Position numbers and translations under genes: made by a program | Shown here: in pieces, positions 49,591 through 59,658 of the stretch | Position numbering within the stretch: position 1 is the stretch's first letter | How the letters are laid out: the number at the start of each line of letters is the position of its first letter | From: Corynebacterium provencense | GTDB taxonomy: Bacteria > Actinomycetota > Actinomycetes > Mycobacteriales > Mycobacteriaceae | Assembly: GCA_900049755.1 (NCBI GenBank) | Contig: LT160592.1 | Coordinates: 945,076-1,009,075, forward strand | Direction: 5' to 3' | DNA length: 64,000 bases | The notes under the pieces: model-generated | What the model was told of the DNA's origin: nothing | Seen by the model: the letters and a program-made list of their open reading frames with translations, nothing else | The model's database searches: none

Positions 49591-50166
49591 GTGAACCTCT
49601 ACCTCCGCCTGATCCTCACCTGGATCCGTGGCCGCGTCCTTCCCCGGCTCGGTCCGTGGGACACCCACGTCAGACCCATGAGGGTTCTGCCCAATGATCT
49701 CGACCTGCTGGGCCACATGAACAACGGCCGGTATCCCACCGTGCTCGACCTCGGACGCATCGAGCAGATGTACCGGACCCGGATCGGACGCGAGATGAAG
49801 CAGCGGGGGGCCTACTTCGTTGTCGCGGCCCTGACGGTGAGTTTCCGTCGTTCCCTCATGCCGTGGCAGCGCTACGACATTCGGACCCGCTTCCTCGGTG
49901 CCACGGCGTCCGGCACCTATGTGGAGCAGACTTTCGTCGGTGTCCCGGCGTCAGACGCCGGGAACAGTACCGGGGAGAAGGTCGGGGAGAAGATCTACGC
50001 TCACGCCGTTGTCCGGCTGCGGGCGTTGAAGAAGGACGGTGGAGTCCTGGAGGACAGGGAACTCGCCGAGATCTTCGGGCCGGCGCCTGAGGGTGTGGAG
50101 GTTCCCGGGTGGGTCGTGGAGTGGAGCCGTGCCTCCCGTGAGGCGGCGAGGAACCTGCGACCGTGA
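49591..50166 (+). CDS. Hotdog-fold thioesterase
   Basis: A 191-residue product from GTG 49591. RPMRVLPNDLDLLGHMNNGR (about 28-47) is the Asp-containing active-site helix of the 4HBT/YbgC-like hotdog thioesterases that cut acyl-CoA; SFRRSLMPWQRYDIRTRFLG follows as the second half. Substrate unknown. Confidence 0.82.
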   Translation: MNLYLRLILTWIRGRVLPRLGPWDTHVRPMRVLPNDLDLLGHMNNGRYPTVLDLGRIEQMYRTRIGREMKQRGAYFVVAALTVSFRRSLMPWQRYDIRTRFLGATASGTYVEQTFVGVPASDAGNSTGEKVGEKIYAHAVVRLRALKKDGGVLEDRELAEIFGPAPEGVEVPGWVVEWSRASREAARNLRP

Positions 50167-50277
50167 ACAGGCGGTAACGGCACCCCGCCGTTGCCCGCCT
50201 CCGAGGAGACCCCGTAACATCACCGGCGGTGAGTACCGGTCTGAGGTGTGTCCGAGGTGTCCGGTGCCACAGTGACC

Positions 50278-50351
50278 CGGGATATGGCGCAGCTTGGTAG
50301 CGCACTCGCTTTGGGAGCGAGGGGTCGTGGGTTCAAATCCCGCTATCCCGA
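50278..50351 (+). tRNA. tRNA-Pro (UGG)
   Basis: Acceptor CGGGATA (50278-50284) pairs with TATCCCG (50344-50350), discriminator A. The anticodon loop TTTGGGA between CTCGC and GCGAG reads TGG. CCA is not encoded. The following sequence shows no strong terminator. Confidence 0.95.
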
Positions 50352-50482
50352 CGGACGCCGTCACGATGGTCGCCGCGTGTACGGCTCACACTGCGCGAGA
50401 CCGTCCCTGACCCTTCGCCGGGCGGGGCCGGAACTCGGGCGGTGACCGACCCCGGCGACCGTCGTCCACGGCCGCACGATAA

Positions 50483-50500
50483 AATCGGTCGCGACCGATT
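50483..50500. promoter_or_regulatory. Perfect 18-base palindrome upstream of tig
   Basis: AATCGGTCGCGACCGATT is fully self-complementary and directly follows a GATAAAAT sequence resembling a -10 element. A dimeric repressor could bind here and block the promoter about 150 bases before tig. Confidence 0.5.
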
Positions 50501-50642
50501 CCGGTGGCCGCCAACATCCCGGCCACCTCCGACGCCGTACACCTGGTGCAGCCCGGAGGAGGGACGCCGGGACGCCACCGCGTTCCGACGGCCCGCCGGC
50601 CGACGAACAACACCAGACAAGAACACACAGGAGTGTGCACCC

Positions 50643-52022
50643 GTGAAGAGCTCCGTTGAATCGCTGAGCGCCACCCGAGTCAAGCTCACCGTCGAGGTTC
50701 CCTTCGACGAACTGAAGCCTGAGTTCGACAACGCGTTCAAGAATCTTGCGCAGCAGGTCTCCCTGCCCGGCTTCCGTAAGGGCAAGGTCCCGGCGAAGAT
50801 CCTGGAGGCCCGCCTGGGCCGCCCGGCGATCCTCAATGAGGTGCTCAACGACATGCTGCCCAGCCGCTACGGTGAGGCGGTCCAGGAGCACGACCTGAAG
50901 GTCCTGGGCCAGCCTGACATCGACATCGCTGAGCTGGAGGACGGCGACCACGTCACCTTCACCGCCGAGGTGGACGTGCGCCCCGAGATCGACGTCCCCG
51001 ACTTCGCCGACATCTCGGTGGAGATTGACGCCGTCGAGGCCGACGAGGAGGCTGTCGACCATGAGCTCGACCATCTGCGCGCCCGTTTCGGCACGCTGAA
51101 GCCTGTCGACCGTCCCGTCGCCGACGGTGACTTCATCTCCGTCGACATGTCCGCGACGATCGACGGTGAGCCGGTGGAGGACGCCGCTACCGAGGGCCTG
51201 TCCTACGAGGTCGGCTCCGGTTCGCTGGTCGAGGGCCTCGACGAGGCTGTCACCGGCCTGTCCGAGGGTGAGTCGAAGGAGTTCACCTCCAAGCTTCTCA
51301 CCGGCGAGCACGCCGACGAGGACGCCCTGGTCACCGTGACCGTCAAGTCTGTCAAGGAGCGTGAGCTCCCTGAGCTCGACGACGACTTCGCCCAGCTCGC
51401 CTCCGAGTTCGACACCGTCGACGAGCTGCGGGAGTCCGTCAAGGGCCAGGTCGAGGAGCAGCTCAAGGGTCGCCAGGCCACGGACATCCGTGACAAGGTG
51501 CTTGCCGCCGCACTGGAGAAGACCGAGGTTCCGCTGCCGGAGTCCGTGGTCCAGGAGCAGGTGGACGGCCAGATGCAGCAGCTGCTGTCCCAGTTCGGCG
51601 GTGACGAGAAGGTCTTCGACCAGATGCTCGCCGCCCAGGACCTGACCCGTGAGAAGTTCGAGGAGGACGCCCGGGAGGCGGCCGAGGACTCGGTGCGGAC
51701 CCAGCTCTTCCTCGACTCGCTGGCCGACATCGAGAAGCCGGAGGTCTCCCAGCAGGAGCTCACCGACCACATCCTGTTCACCGCGCAGCGCTACGGCATG
51801 GACCCGAACCAGTTCGTCATGCAGCTGCAGCAGTCGGGTCAGATCGCGAACCTCTTCGCCGACGTCCGTCGTGGAAAGGCCCTGGCGCTGAACATCTGCA
51901 AGGTCACCGTCACCGACTCCAACGGTGGCCAGGTGGACCCGAAGGAGTTCTTCGGTGACGAGACCGGTGAGGACTCCGCAGAGGAGACCGGGGCGGAGAC
52001 CAGCCCGACTGCGGCTGAGTAG
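50643..52022 (+). CDS. tig: Trigger factor
   Basis: A 459-residue ribosome-bound chaperone and prolyl isomerase. The N-terminal domain holds the ribosome-docking GFRKGKVPA (about 43-51); the FKBP-type isomerase domain is around residues 155-245 (DGDFISVDMSATIDGEPVED); the rest is the helical C-terminal substrate domain. The acidic tail is usual in actinobacteria. GTG 50643 follows an ACACAGGAG ribosome site. It precedes clpP1-clpP2. Confidence 0.96.
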   Translation: MKSSVESLSATRVKLTVEVPFDELKPEFDNAFKNLAQQVSLPGFRKGKVPAKILEARLGRPAILNEVLNDMLPSRYGEAVQEHDLKVLGQPDIDIAELEDGDHVTFTAEVDVRPEIDVPDFADISVEIDAVEADEEAVDHELDHLRARFGTLKPVDRPVADGDFISVDMSATIDGEPVEDAATEGLSYEVGSGSLVEGLDEAVTGLSEGESKEFTSKLLTGEHADEDALVTVTVKSVKERELPELDDDFAQLASEFDTVDELRESVKGQVEEQLKGRQATDIRDKVLAAALEKTEVPLPESVVQEQVDGQMQQLLSQFGGDEKVFDQMLAAQDLTREKFEEDAREAAEDSVRTQLFLDSLADIEKPEVSQQELTDHILFTAQRYGMDPNQFVMQLQQSGQIANLFADVRRGKALALNICKVTVTDSNGGQVDPKEFFGDETGEDSAEETGAETSPTAAE

Positions 52023-52503
52023 TCTCCTGCGGCAGGTCCGGCGGGCCGTACCGGGCGGACCTCGCCGCGGAGCCGGAGGCCGGACGGTGCCGGATCTGCA
52101 ACCCCGACTTTCCGGAGGTCACGCAACTGTGGCCGCGGTGGTTCAAGCAGTGACGGGATCACGCCGGACGGTGGGGACATCGCCTGTCCGGTGACAGACC
52201 ACAGGTGGATGACGGGCGAGGTCGACGGTTCAGGGGGGACTGGTCGCGGTGGCGGCGGGGGTGGTGTATTACCCAAAGGTTGACGCCGTCCGCGTTCTGT
52301 CGGCCCTGAAGGCCGTGCACGGGATCCGTGTCAGCTTCTGACCCGCGTGCGCTGTCAGCGAACAGGGTGGTGGGCCCGGGCAACCGTCGCACGCGTTGAC
52401 TACTCTGGAGCGCAGTTACTCCACAGAATCACACCCCGGTGATCCGGGGGCGGGCGAGGCCCGTTCCCGGGGACCGTGGCCACAACTTGAGCGAGGAGCC
52501 TAA
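52023..52503. other. Gene-poor region between tig and clpP1
   Basis: Holds a hairpin soon after tig (AGGTCCG 52034-52040 pairing with CGGACCT 52056-52062, no T-run), a short unsupported frame (52249-52341), a ClgR-box-like palindrome at 52350-52360 and a TTGACT -35-like hexamer at 52396. The right half is probably the clpP promoter region. Confidence 0.45.
52350..52360. promoter_or_regulatory. ClgR-box-like operator upstream of clpP1
   Basis: CGCTGTCAGCG reads CGCTGACAGCG on the other strand, agreeing with the core pattern known for the actinobacterial Clp regulator ClgR (CGC-Y-N-A-N-R-GCG). In corynebacteria and streptomycetes ClgR activates clpP genes. It lies about 145 bases before the clpP1 start. 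Confidence 0.5.
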
Positions 52504-53121
52504 GTGAGCATGAACGAAATGTCGACGGGACAGGCGCTGCGTACCGCGCAGATGGCCGCCTCGGCGGGGATGAACCTCAATGACTCGGTTTTCGAGCGAC
52601 TGCTGCGCGAGCGCATCATTTTCCTGGGCACACAGGTCGACGATGACATCGCCAACAAGTTGTGCGCGCAGATCCTGCTGCTCAGCGCCGAAGACCCCAC
52701 CCGGGACATCTCGCTGTACATCAACTCTCCGGGTGGTTCTGTCACCGCAGGGATGGCCATCTTCGACACGATGCAGTACGCCCCGTGCGACGTGGCCACC
52801 TACGGTATGGGACTCGCCGCCTCGATGGGGCAGTTCCTGCTCTCCGCCGGGGCGAAGGGTAAGCGTTACGCCCTCCCTCACGCGCGGATCATGATGCACC
52901 AGCCCTCGGCGGGTGTCGGAGGTACCGCGGCGGACATCGCCATCCAGGCGGAGCAGTTCGCCCAGACGAAGCGGGAGATGGCTGAGCTGATCGCCGAGCA
53001 CACCGGCCAGCCTCTCGAGCAGATCCAGAAGGACTCCGACCGTGACCGCTGGTTCACCGCCAGCCAGGCACTCGAGTACGGCTTCGTCGACCACGTGATC
53101 ACGTCGGCGAAGGAGAAGTAG
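52504..53121 (+). CDS. clpP1: ATP-dependent Clp protease proteolytic subunit 1
   Basis: A 205-residue serine protease subunit. Catalytic Ser107 in [11 protein letters not shown], His132 in IMMHQP, and the [20 protein letters not shown] helix are clear. Forms a tetradecamer with ClpP2 and is fed by ClpX or ClpC. GTG 52504 and ATG 52510 both lie after GAGGAGC; either is possible. The next gene follows 6 bases later. Confidence 0.96.
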   Translation: MSMNEMSTGQALRTAQMAASAGMNLNDSVFERLLRERIIFLGTQVDDDIANKLCAQILLLSAEDPTRDISLYINSPGGSVTAGMAIFDTMQYAPCDVATYGMGLAASMGQFLLSAGAKGKRYALPHARIMMHQPSAGVGGTAADIAIQAEQFAQTKREMAELIAEHTGQPLEQIQKDSDRDRWFTASQALEYGFVDHVITSAKEK

Positions 53122-53127
53122 GAACAG

Positions 53128-53865
53128 ATGGGAAACGAGAACATGACAGGTTTCACCCACGCCAGCGAGCTGTCGGCGGCGTCCGTGCTTCGTGAGGGGG
53201 CCCACGGTGTGGCCCGTGAGGGGATCCGTGGCGAGGTCTCCGGGGCACAGCTCCCGCAGTCCCGTTACATCCTCCCCTCCTTCGTCGAGCACTCTTCCTG
53301 GGGTGCGAAGGAGTCGAACCCCTACAACAAGCTGTTCGAGGAGCGGATCATCTTCCTGGGGACCCAGGTCGACGACGCCTCCGCGAACGACATCATGGCG
53401 CAGCTGCTGGTCCTTGAGGGTCTCGACCCCGACCGCGACATCACCATGTACATCAACTCCCCGGGCGGTTCCTTCACCTCCCTCATGGCGATCTACGACA
53501 CGATGCAGTACGTCCGCCCGGACATCGTGACCGTGTGCCTCGGGCAGGCGGCGTCAGCTGCAGCTGTTCTCCTCGCCGCCGGCACCCCCGGCAAGCGCGC
53601 GGCACTGCCGAACTCCCGTGTGCTGATCCACCAGCCGGCCACGCAGGGTACCCAGGGCCAGGTCTCCGACCTGGAGATCCAGGCCAGGGAGATTGAGCGG
53701 ATGCGGCGCCTCATGGAGGAGACGTTGGCCCGCCACACCGGTCAGACGGCGGAGCAGATCCGCATCGACACGGACCGCGACAAGTTCCTCACCGCCGAGG
53801 ACGCCAAGGCCTACGGCATCATCGACCAGGTCTTCGAGTACCGGAAGCTGTCCGCCCAGAAGTAG
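53128..53865 (+). CDS. clpP2: ATP-dependent Clp protease proteolytic subunit 2
   Basis: A 245-residue subunit, co-transcribed with clpP1. Catalytic Ser143 in [10 protein letters not shown], His168 in VLIHQP and the [20 protein letters not shown] helix match ClpP2. The first 45 residues (to about [11 protein letters not shown]) are longer than in most ClpPs, and an internal ATG at 53143 would remove five; such a propeptide is normally clipped. Confidence 0.95.
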   Translation: MGNENMTGFTHASELSAASVLREGAHGVAREGIRGEVSGAQLPQSRYILPSFVEHSSWGAKESNPYNKLFEERIIFLGTQVDDASANDIMAQLLVLEGLDPDRDITMYINSPGGSFTSLMAIYDTMQYVRPDIVTVCLGQAASAAAVLLAAGTPGKRAALPNSRVLIHQPATQGTQGQVSDLEIQAREIERMRRLMEETLARHTGQTAEQIRIDTDRDKFLTAEDAKAYGIIDQVFEYRKLSAQK

Positions 53866-53876
53866 GGGGTCCGCTC

Positions 53877-53899
53877 GACCGGCCGTACTGCGGCCGGTC
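53877..53899. terminator. Hairpin between clpP2 and purU
   Basis: GACCGGCCG (53877-53885) pairs with CGGCCGGTC (53891-53899) across a short loop. It lies between convergent genes and overlaps the stop of purU, so it can act in both directions. No T-run. Confidence 0.55.
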
Positions 53900-54782
53900 A
53901 GAACACGATCGTGTGGTTTCCGTTGCGGATCACACGGTCCTGGGCGTGCCAGGTCACCGCCCGTGAGAGTACGGAGCGTTCGACCTCCGCTCCGCGCTGG
54001 CGGAGATCTGCCACGGAATCGGCGTGGGTGACCCGCACCGTGTCCTGCTCGATGATCGGGCCCTCATCCAGTTCACCGGTGACGTAGTGCGCTGTCGCGC
54101 CGATGAGCTTCACACCACGCTCCCACGCCCTGCGGTAGGGCTCTGCGCCGATGAACGCGGGCAGGAACGAGTGGTGGATGTTGATCACCGGGACGGCCAG
54201 CCTGTCCAGGAAGTCGTCCGAGATGATCTGCATGTAGCGGGCGAGGACCACGAAGTCGACGTTGCCTTTCAGCAGCCGCAGTATCTCCGCCTCGGACCTG
54301 CTCTTGTCCGGGCCCTTCTGGGAGGGAACGTGGAAGAAGGGGACGCCGAAAGAGCGCACGTCGTCTGCGGTGGTGGTGTGGTTGGAGATGACCATGGAGA
54401 TGGTCACCGGCAGTTCCCCGCGCCGGTGCCTCCACAGCAGGTCGAGCAGGCAGTGGTCCTCCTTCGACGCGAGTACCGCCATCCGCTTGGGCTGCGAGCG
54501 GTCGTTGATCGACCAGGACATGCCGTAGGGGGCGAGGGTTTCGGCGAGGTCGGCCTGGATGTCCTCCATCGCTCCGCCGAGGTTGTCGCGGTGGAAGACG
54601 ATGCGCTGGAAGAAGTCTCCGCCGTGGGGGTCGGTGGAGTACTGGTCGAGTGCGGTGATGTTGCCCTGGTTCCGGGTGATCACCGCGGAGACGTGGGAGA
54701 CGATGCCCGGTTGGTCCGGGCCGTGCACGATGAGGCATGCCTGGTCGACGAGGGCGGGGATGGTCAGACCGGACGCGGTCAC
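53898..54782 (-). CDS. purU: Formyltetrahydrofolate deformylase
   Basis: A 294-residue enzyme hydrolysing 10-formyl-THF to formate and THF. An N-terminal ACT-like regulatory domain (LIVHGPDQPGIVSHVSAVIT; about 17-36) precedes the formyltransferase-fold domain: FFHVPSQKGPDKS, RYMQIISDDF, VINIHHSFLPAFIGAEPY (about 198-215) and GATAHYVTGELDEGPIIEQ, with catalytic Asn/His/Asp positions kept. Convergent with clpP2. Confidence 0.95.
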   Translation of the reverse strand: MTASGLTIPALVDQACLIVHGPDQPGIVSHVSAVITRNQGNITALDQYSTDPHGGDFFQRIVFHRDNLGGAMEDIQADLAETLAPYGMSWSINDRSQPKRMAVLASKEDHCLLDLLWRHRRGELPVTISMVISNHTTTADDVRSFGVPFFHVPSQKGPDKSRSEAEILRLLKGNVDFVVLARYMQIISDDFLDRLAVPVINIHHSFLPAFIGAEPYRRAWERGVKLIGATAHYVTGELDEGPIIEQDTVRVTHADSVADLRQRGAEVERSVLSRAVTWHAQDRVIRNGNHTIVF

Positions 54783-54873
54783 TGGGTCTCCTTTGCAGGG
54801 CGTGTCTGGGATCGGAGATTCAGCGTACTGTCCTGTGGCCGCACCACCGTGACCGGGTCAGGTGAGGGGTCTC

Positions 54874-55692
54874 TCAGGCGCCGGCCCAGAAGTCACGGAG
54901 TACGTCGGCGACCTGACCGGGCAGTTCCACGGGCAGCAGGTGCGCGGCGGGCAGCTCCACGTGGCGGACCGGGTTCCCCACTGCGGCGTTCATCTGCTCC
55001 AGTACCGAGGGCGGGCAGGTTCTGTCCCACGTGGCGGCGAGGGTGAGTGTCGGTGCCGTGATGTCGCCGAGCAGGTCCCGCCCGTCGAAGGTGGACAGGG
55101 CGTCGCAGCAGGCCGCGTAACCCGAGGGGGTGGTCCTGCTGATCATCTCCTCGACGGACAGCGCGGTGCCGGGCCGGGTCCGGCGGAATTCCCCGGTGAG
55201 CCAGCGCTGCACCGTGGTTTCGGCGAGTTCTCTGAGAGTGTCGGTACCCCGGGCGCGCACGGCCGTGGCCCGGGTCGTCCAGTCGGAGGGCTCCCCGAAC
55301 ACCGGTGCGGTGCACATCAGTGTCAGGGTGGTGACCCGGTCACTGTGGCGGGCGGCGAGGTACTGTGCCACGGCGCCTCCGATGGACAGTCCGACGATGT
55401 CGGCGTGGTCGATGCCGAGCCCGTCGAGGGTGGTGAGCACGTCACCGGCGAGGTCACTGACGGTGGTGGGGGAGCTGTCACGGTGGCCGGCGGATCTCGG
55501 TGGCACCGGTGGCATCGGTGAGGCGCCGTGCCCCCGCAGTTCCAGGGCGGTGAGGCGGGGGAGGTCGGCGTCCCCGGTTCCGCTGAGGGCGTCCTGTAGT
55601 GGCGCCCACATGTCTGCGGAGGACCCCAGGGCACCGAGGAGCACGGCGACGCGGTGGCCGGATCCGGTGGTGCGGGAATGCAGCATGGTCAT
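54874..55692 (-). CDS. Alpha/beta hydrolase, enol-lactonase-like
   Basis: A 272-residue product from the ATG at 55692. GLSIGGAVAQYLA (nucleophile Ser in the G-x-S-x-G elbow, about 104-108), LTLAATWDRTCPPSVLEQMN (acid region) and VELPAAHLLPVELPGQVADV (His) give a complete triad. The overall look, GHGASP included, is near 3-oxoadipate enol-lactonases (PcaD), but no other pca gene is here, so the substrate is left open. Confidence 0.72.
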   Translation of the reverse strand: MTMLHSRTTGSGHRVAVLLGALGSSADMWAPLQDALSGTGDADLPRLTALELRGHGASPMPPVPPRSAGHRDSSPTTVSDLAGDVLTTLDGLGIDHADIVGLSIGGAVAQYLAARHSDRVTTLTLMCTAPVFGEPSDWTTRATAVRARGTDTLRELAETTVQRWLTGEFRRTRPGTALSVEEMISRTTPSGYAACCDALSTFDGRDLLGDITAPTLTLAATWDRTCPPSVLEQMNAAVGNPVRHVELPAAHLLPVELPGQVADVLRDFWAGA

Positions 55693-55794
55693 GGTGTCCA
55701 GCCTACGGATATGACGGCAGGGGTGCGGGTACAATGGGCCGGAGCTGGCGGGCCGGTGGCCCGGCGGCGTCGACGAGTCAGATCTCACGGGTAC

Positions 55795-55830
55795 GAAGAG
55801 ATCGAAGAAGAGATCACAGAAGAGATCACA
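55795..55830. repeat. Three 12-base repeats before clpX
   Basis: GAAGAGATC followed by GAA or ACA is repeated three times (55795-55806, 55807-55818, 55819-55830), ending about 17 bases before the clpX ATG in the 5' untranslated region. An AGGAG ribosome site follows the last copy. Confidence 0.8.
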
Positions 55831-55846
55831 GGAGTGGCCCAACCCC

Positions 55847-57133
55847 ATGGCGACGATGCAGGAAAGCGGAGAGCTGCTCAAGTGCTCCTTCTGCGGTAAG
55901 AGCCAGAAGCAGGTCCGGAAGCTCATTGCGGGCCCCGGTGTGTACATCTGCGACGAGTGCATCGAACTGTGCAACGAGATCATCGACGAGGAGCTCGCCG
56001 CCGGCGGTCCGGGGGATGTCGAGACCTCCGATCTCCCGCACCCCGCGGAGATCACCCGGTTCCTCGACGAGTACGTCATCGGGCAGGACGCGGCCAAACG
56101 CACGCTCGCCGTCGCGGTGTACAACCACTACAAGCGCATCCGGGCGGAGTCAGCGGACGCCGGTGCCCGGCGCAGTGACGACGAGGTCGAACTGTCGAAG
56201 TCGAACATTCTCATGCTCGGCCCGACAGGGTCCGGGAAGACCTACCTGGCCCAGTCACTGGCCAGGATGCTGGACGTTCCCTTCGCCATCGCGGACGCCA
56301 CCAGCCTCACCGAGGCCGGCTACGTCGGTGAAGATGTGGAGAACATTCTCCTGAAGCTGCTTCAGTCGGCGGACTTCGATGTCGCCAAGGCGCAGCAGGG
56401 CATCATCTACATCGATGAGGTGGACAAGATTTCCCGGAAGTCGGAGAATCCGTCGATCACGCGGGACGTCTCCGGTGAGGGCGTGCAGCAGGCTCTGCTG
56501 AAGATCCTGGAGGGCACGGTCGCCGCGGTGCCGCCGCAGGGTGGTCGCAAGCACCCCAACCAGGAGTTCATCCAGTTCGACACGAAGAATGTCCTGTTCA
56601 TCGTGTCCGGTGCCTTCTCCGGTCTGGAGAAGGTCATCGCTGACCGTCGTGGTCGCAAGGGTGTCGGTTTCGGGTCGGAGATCCGGGGCAAGGCGGAGGA
56701 GGAGAAGGATCCGTTCAGGTTCGTCGAACCGGAGGATCTGGTGAGGTTCGGTCTGATCCCCGAGCTCATCGGCCGTCTCCCCGTCGTCACCCATGTCGGC
56801 CATCTGGACGAGGACGCCCTGGTCCGTATCCTCACTGAACCGAAGAACTCCCTGGTACGCCAGTACCAGAGGTTGTTCGAGATGGACGGGGTCCGTCTCA
56901 CCTTCGAGGACGACGCCCTGCGCGCCGTGGCGGCTAAGGCCCTGGAACGGGAGACAGGGGCACGTGGTCTCCGCTCGATCGTGGAGGATGTCCTCCTGCC
57001 GGTGATGTTCTCCATCCCGGACGACAAGGACACCGGTGAGGTGATCATCACCGGTGAGAGCGTGCGGGAGGGGGCTGAGCCCCGGCTGCTCACCCATGAG
57101 CAGGTGGCCGAGCGGGAGCGTCGGTCGGCCTGA
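55847..57133 (+). CDS. clpX: ATP-dependent Clp protease ATP-binding subunit ClpX
   Basis: A 428-residue AAA+ unfoldase feeding ClpP1P2. The N-terminal zinc-binding domain has Cys13, Cys16, Cys35 and Cys38 (CSFC, CDEC). Walker [10 protein letters not shown] (about 125-133), Walker [11 protein letters not shown] (about 185-194), the [13 protein letters not shown] sensor region and the C-terminal [10 protein letters not shown] are all present. Length typical. Confidence 0.97.
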   Translation: MATMQESGELLKCSFCGKSQKQVRKLIAGPGVYICDECIELCNEIIDEELAAGGPGDVETSDLPHPAEITRFLDEYVIGQDAAKRTLAVAVYNHYKRIRAESADAGARRSDDEVELSKSNILMLGPTGSGKTYLAQSLARMLDVPFAIADATSLTEAGYVGEDVENILLKLLQSADFDVAKAQQGIIYIDEVDKISRKSENPSITRDVSGEGVQQALLKILEGTVAAVPPQGGRKHPNQEFIQFDTKNVLFIVSGAFSGLEKVIADRRGRKGVGFGSEIRGKAEEEKDPFRFVEPEDLVRFGLIPELIGRLPVVTHVGHLDEDALVRILTEPKNSLVRQYQRLFEMDGVRLTFEDDALRAVAAKALERETGARGLRSIVEDVLLPVMFSIPDDKDTGEVIITGESVREGAEPRLLTHEQVAERERRSA

Positions 57134-57168
57134 TCCGGACGGGGCGGGTGTGCCGGGTGACTGTGGTG

Positions 57169-58218
57169 TCAGTCCTCGTAGAGTGACCCGAGGCCGTCGT
57201 CGGCGGTGTTCTCGTCGTCGTCCCGGTAGTCGAGGTAGTCGAGGAAACCCGGCTCAGTGCCGACGGCCACCCCGCTCCAGGGGGCGACGGTGGTGGGGTT
57301 GCCGGTGACGGGGGTGTCGGCGTCCCCGGCGGTGTCTCCGCTCCGGACGGGGCCGAGGTCACCGTCAAATTCTCCGGTGTGGTCTCCAACGGAACCACCG
57401 GGGCCGGGGCGGCCGGCGGAACTGTCACCGTCCCCGGCGGAGTAGAGGGACGCCGAGACAGATGAGGGGGCTGAGGTCGTCGGGGAGGCGTGCGTGTAGG
57501 AACTGCCCTGCGACGTCGGCATGGAGGTCGTGAGGAAGGCGAGCACCGCGTCACAGGCGAGCTGTTCCAGCCCTTCGACGGTCGGACCGTAGTCGACGTC
57601 GGTGGCGTAGTGGGCGTGGAATGTCGCCCCCTGTGCCGCCGGGAACGTGCACAGTGAGGTGATGAGCACGAAGACGTCTTCCGCGGAGATGCCGGGGCGG
57701 AATGCCCCGAAGTCCTGGCCGCGCATGAGGACCCGGTCGATCTGGAGGACCACGGGGGAGGCTTCGAGGATCTCCGGACGGCCTGTGACGTGGGCGTGGC
57801 CCTGGATGTTCTCGGTGAGGATCAGACGCACGGCGTCCGGGTGGGCACGGTGGCGCCGGTAGGCGGTGCGCACCAGCACCCGTACGGCCTCGGCCGGCGT
57901 GAAGTCCTCCACGTCCATGTCCGAGGGCCGTGGCCACAGCAGGCGGAAGGAGTACCGCAGGGCCTCGTCGTAGAGGACCTCCACGTCGGAGAGCAGGGGG
58001 TGGTCGACCGGTACGCCGGCGCCGACGGCGATGTCGCTGACGTTGGCGTCCAGACCTGAGCGGACCAGTTCGGGCAGGGCGGTGTCGAGGATGAGCCGGT
58101 ATTCGTCGATGGAGCAGCCGTAGCGGCGGAAAGTCTCGGGAAGGACCTCGAGCCGGGCTGCGACGTGGTTCCAGTCGGTCTCGTGGCTGGTGACCGGAGT
58201 CACGTGGTGCGACGTCAT
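57169..58218 (-). CDS. TetR-like regulator with long disordered tail
   Basis: A 349-residue product from the ATG at 58218, divergent from mdh. Residues about 38-95 look like a diverged TetR helix-turn-helix (LILDTALPELVRSGLDANVS, then ADVSDIAVGAG-type turn), followed by helices that would bind ligand (AEAVRVLVRTAYRRHRAHPD). The last 110 residues are Ser/Thr/Gly/Asp-rich and probably disordered, unusual for the family. It may regulate itself and mdh through the inverted repeats at 58280 and 58383. Confidence 0.62.
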   Translation of the reverse strand: MTSHHVTPVTSHETDWNHVAARLEVLPETFRRYGCSIDEYRLILDTALPELVRSGLDANVSDIAVGAGVPVDHPLLSDVEVLYDEALRYSFRLLWPRPSDMDVEDFTPAEAVRVLVRTAYRRHRAHPDAVRLILTENIQGHAHVTGRPEILEASPVVLQIDRVLMRGQDFGAFRPGISAEDVFVLITSLCTFPAAQGATFHAHYATDVDYGPTVEGLEQLACDAVLAFLTTSMPTSQGSSYTHASPTTSAPSSVSASLYSAGDGDSSAGRPGPGGSVGDHTGEFDGDLGPVRSGDTAGDADTPVTGNPTTVAPWSGVAVGTEPGFLDYLDYRDDDENTADDGLGSLYED

Positions 58219-59623
<1,405 letters not shown>

Positions 59624-59658
59624 GCCAGGCAGGGAGCCATCGGTGCCGGTCGGTCAGG

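Noticed and set aside
52249-52341. Short frame ending VDAVRVLSALKAVHGIRVSF before clpP1
   Set aside because: Reads plausibly but is short, has no ribosome site and overlaps the expected promoter region; not enough to call a gene.
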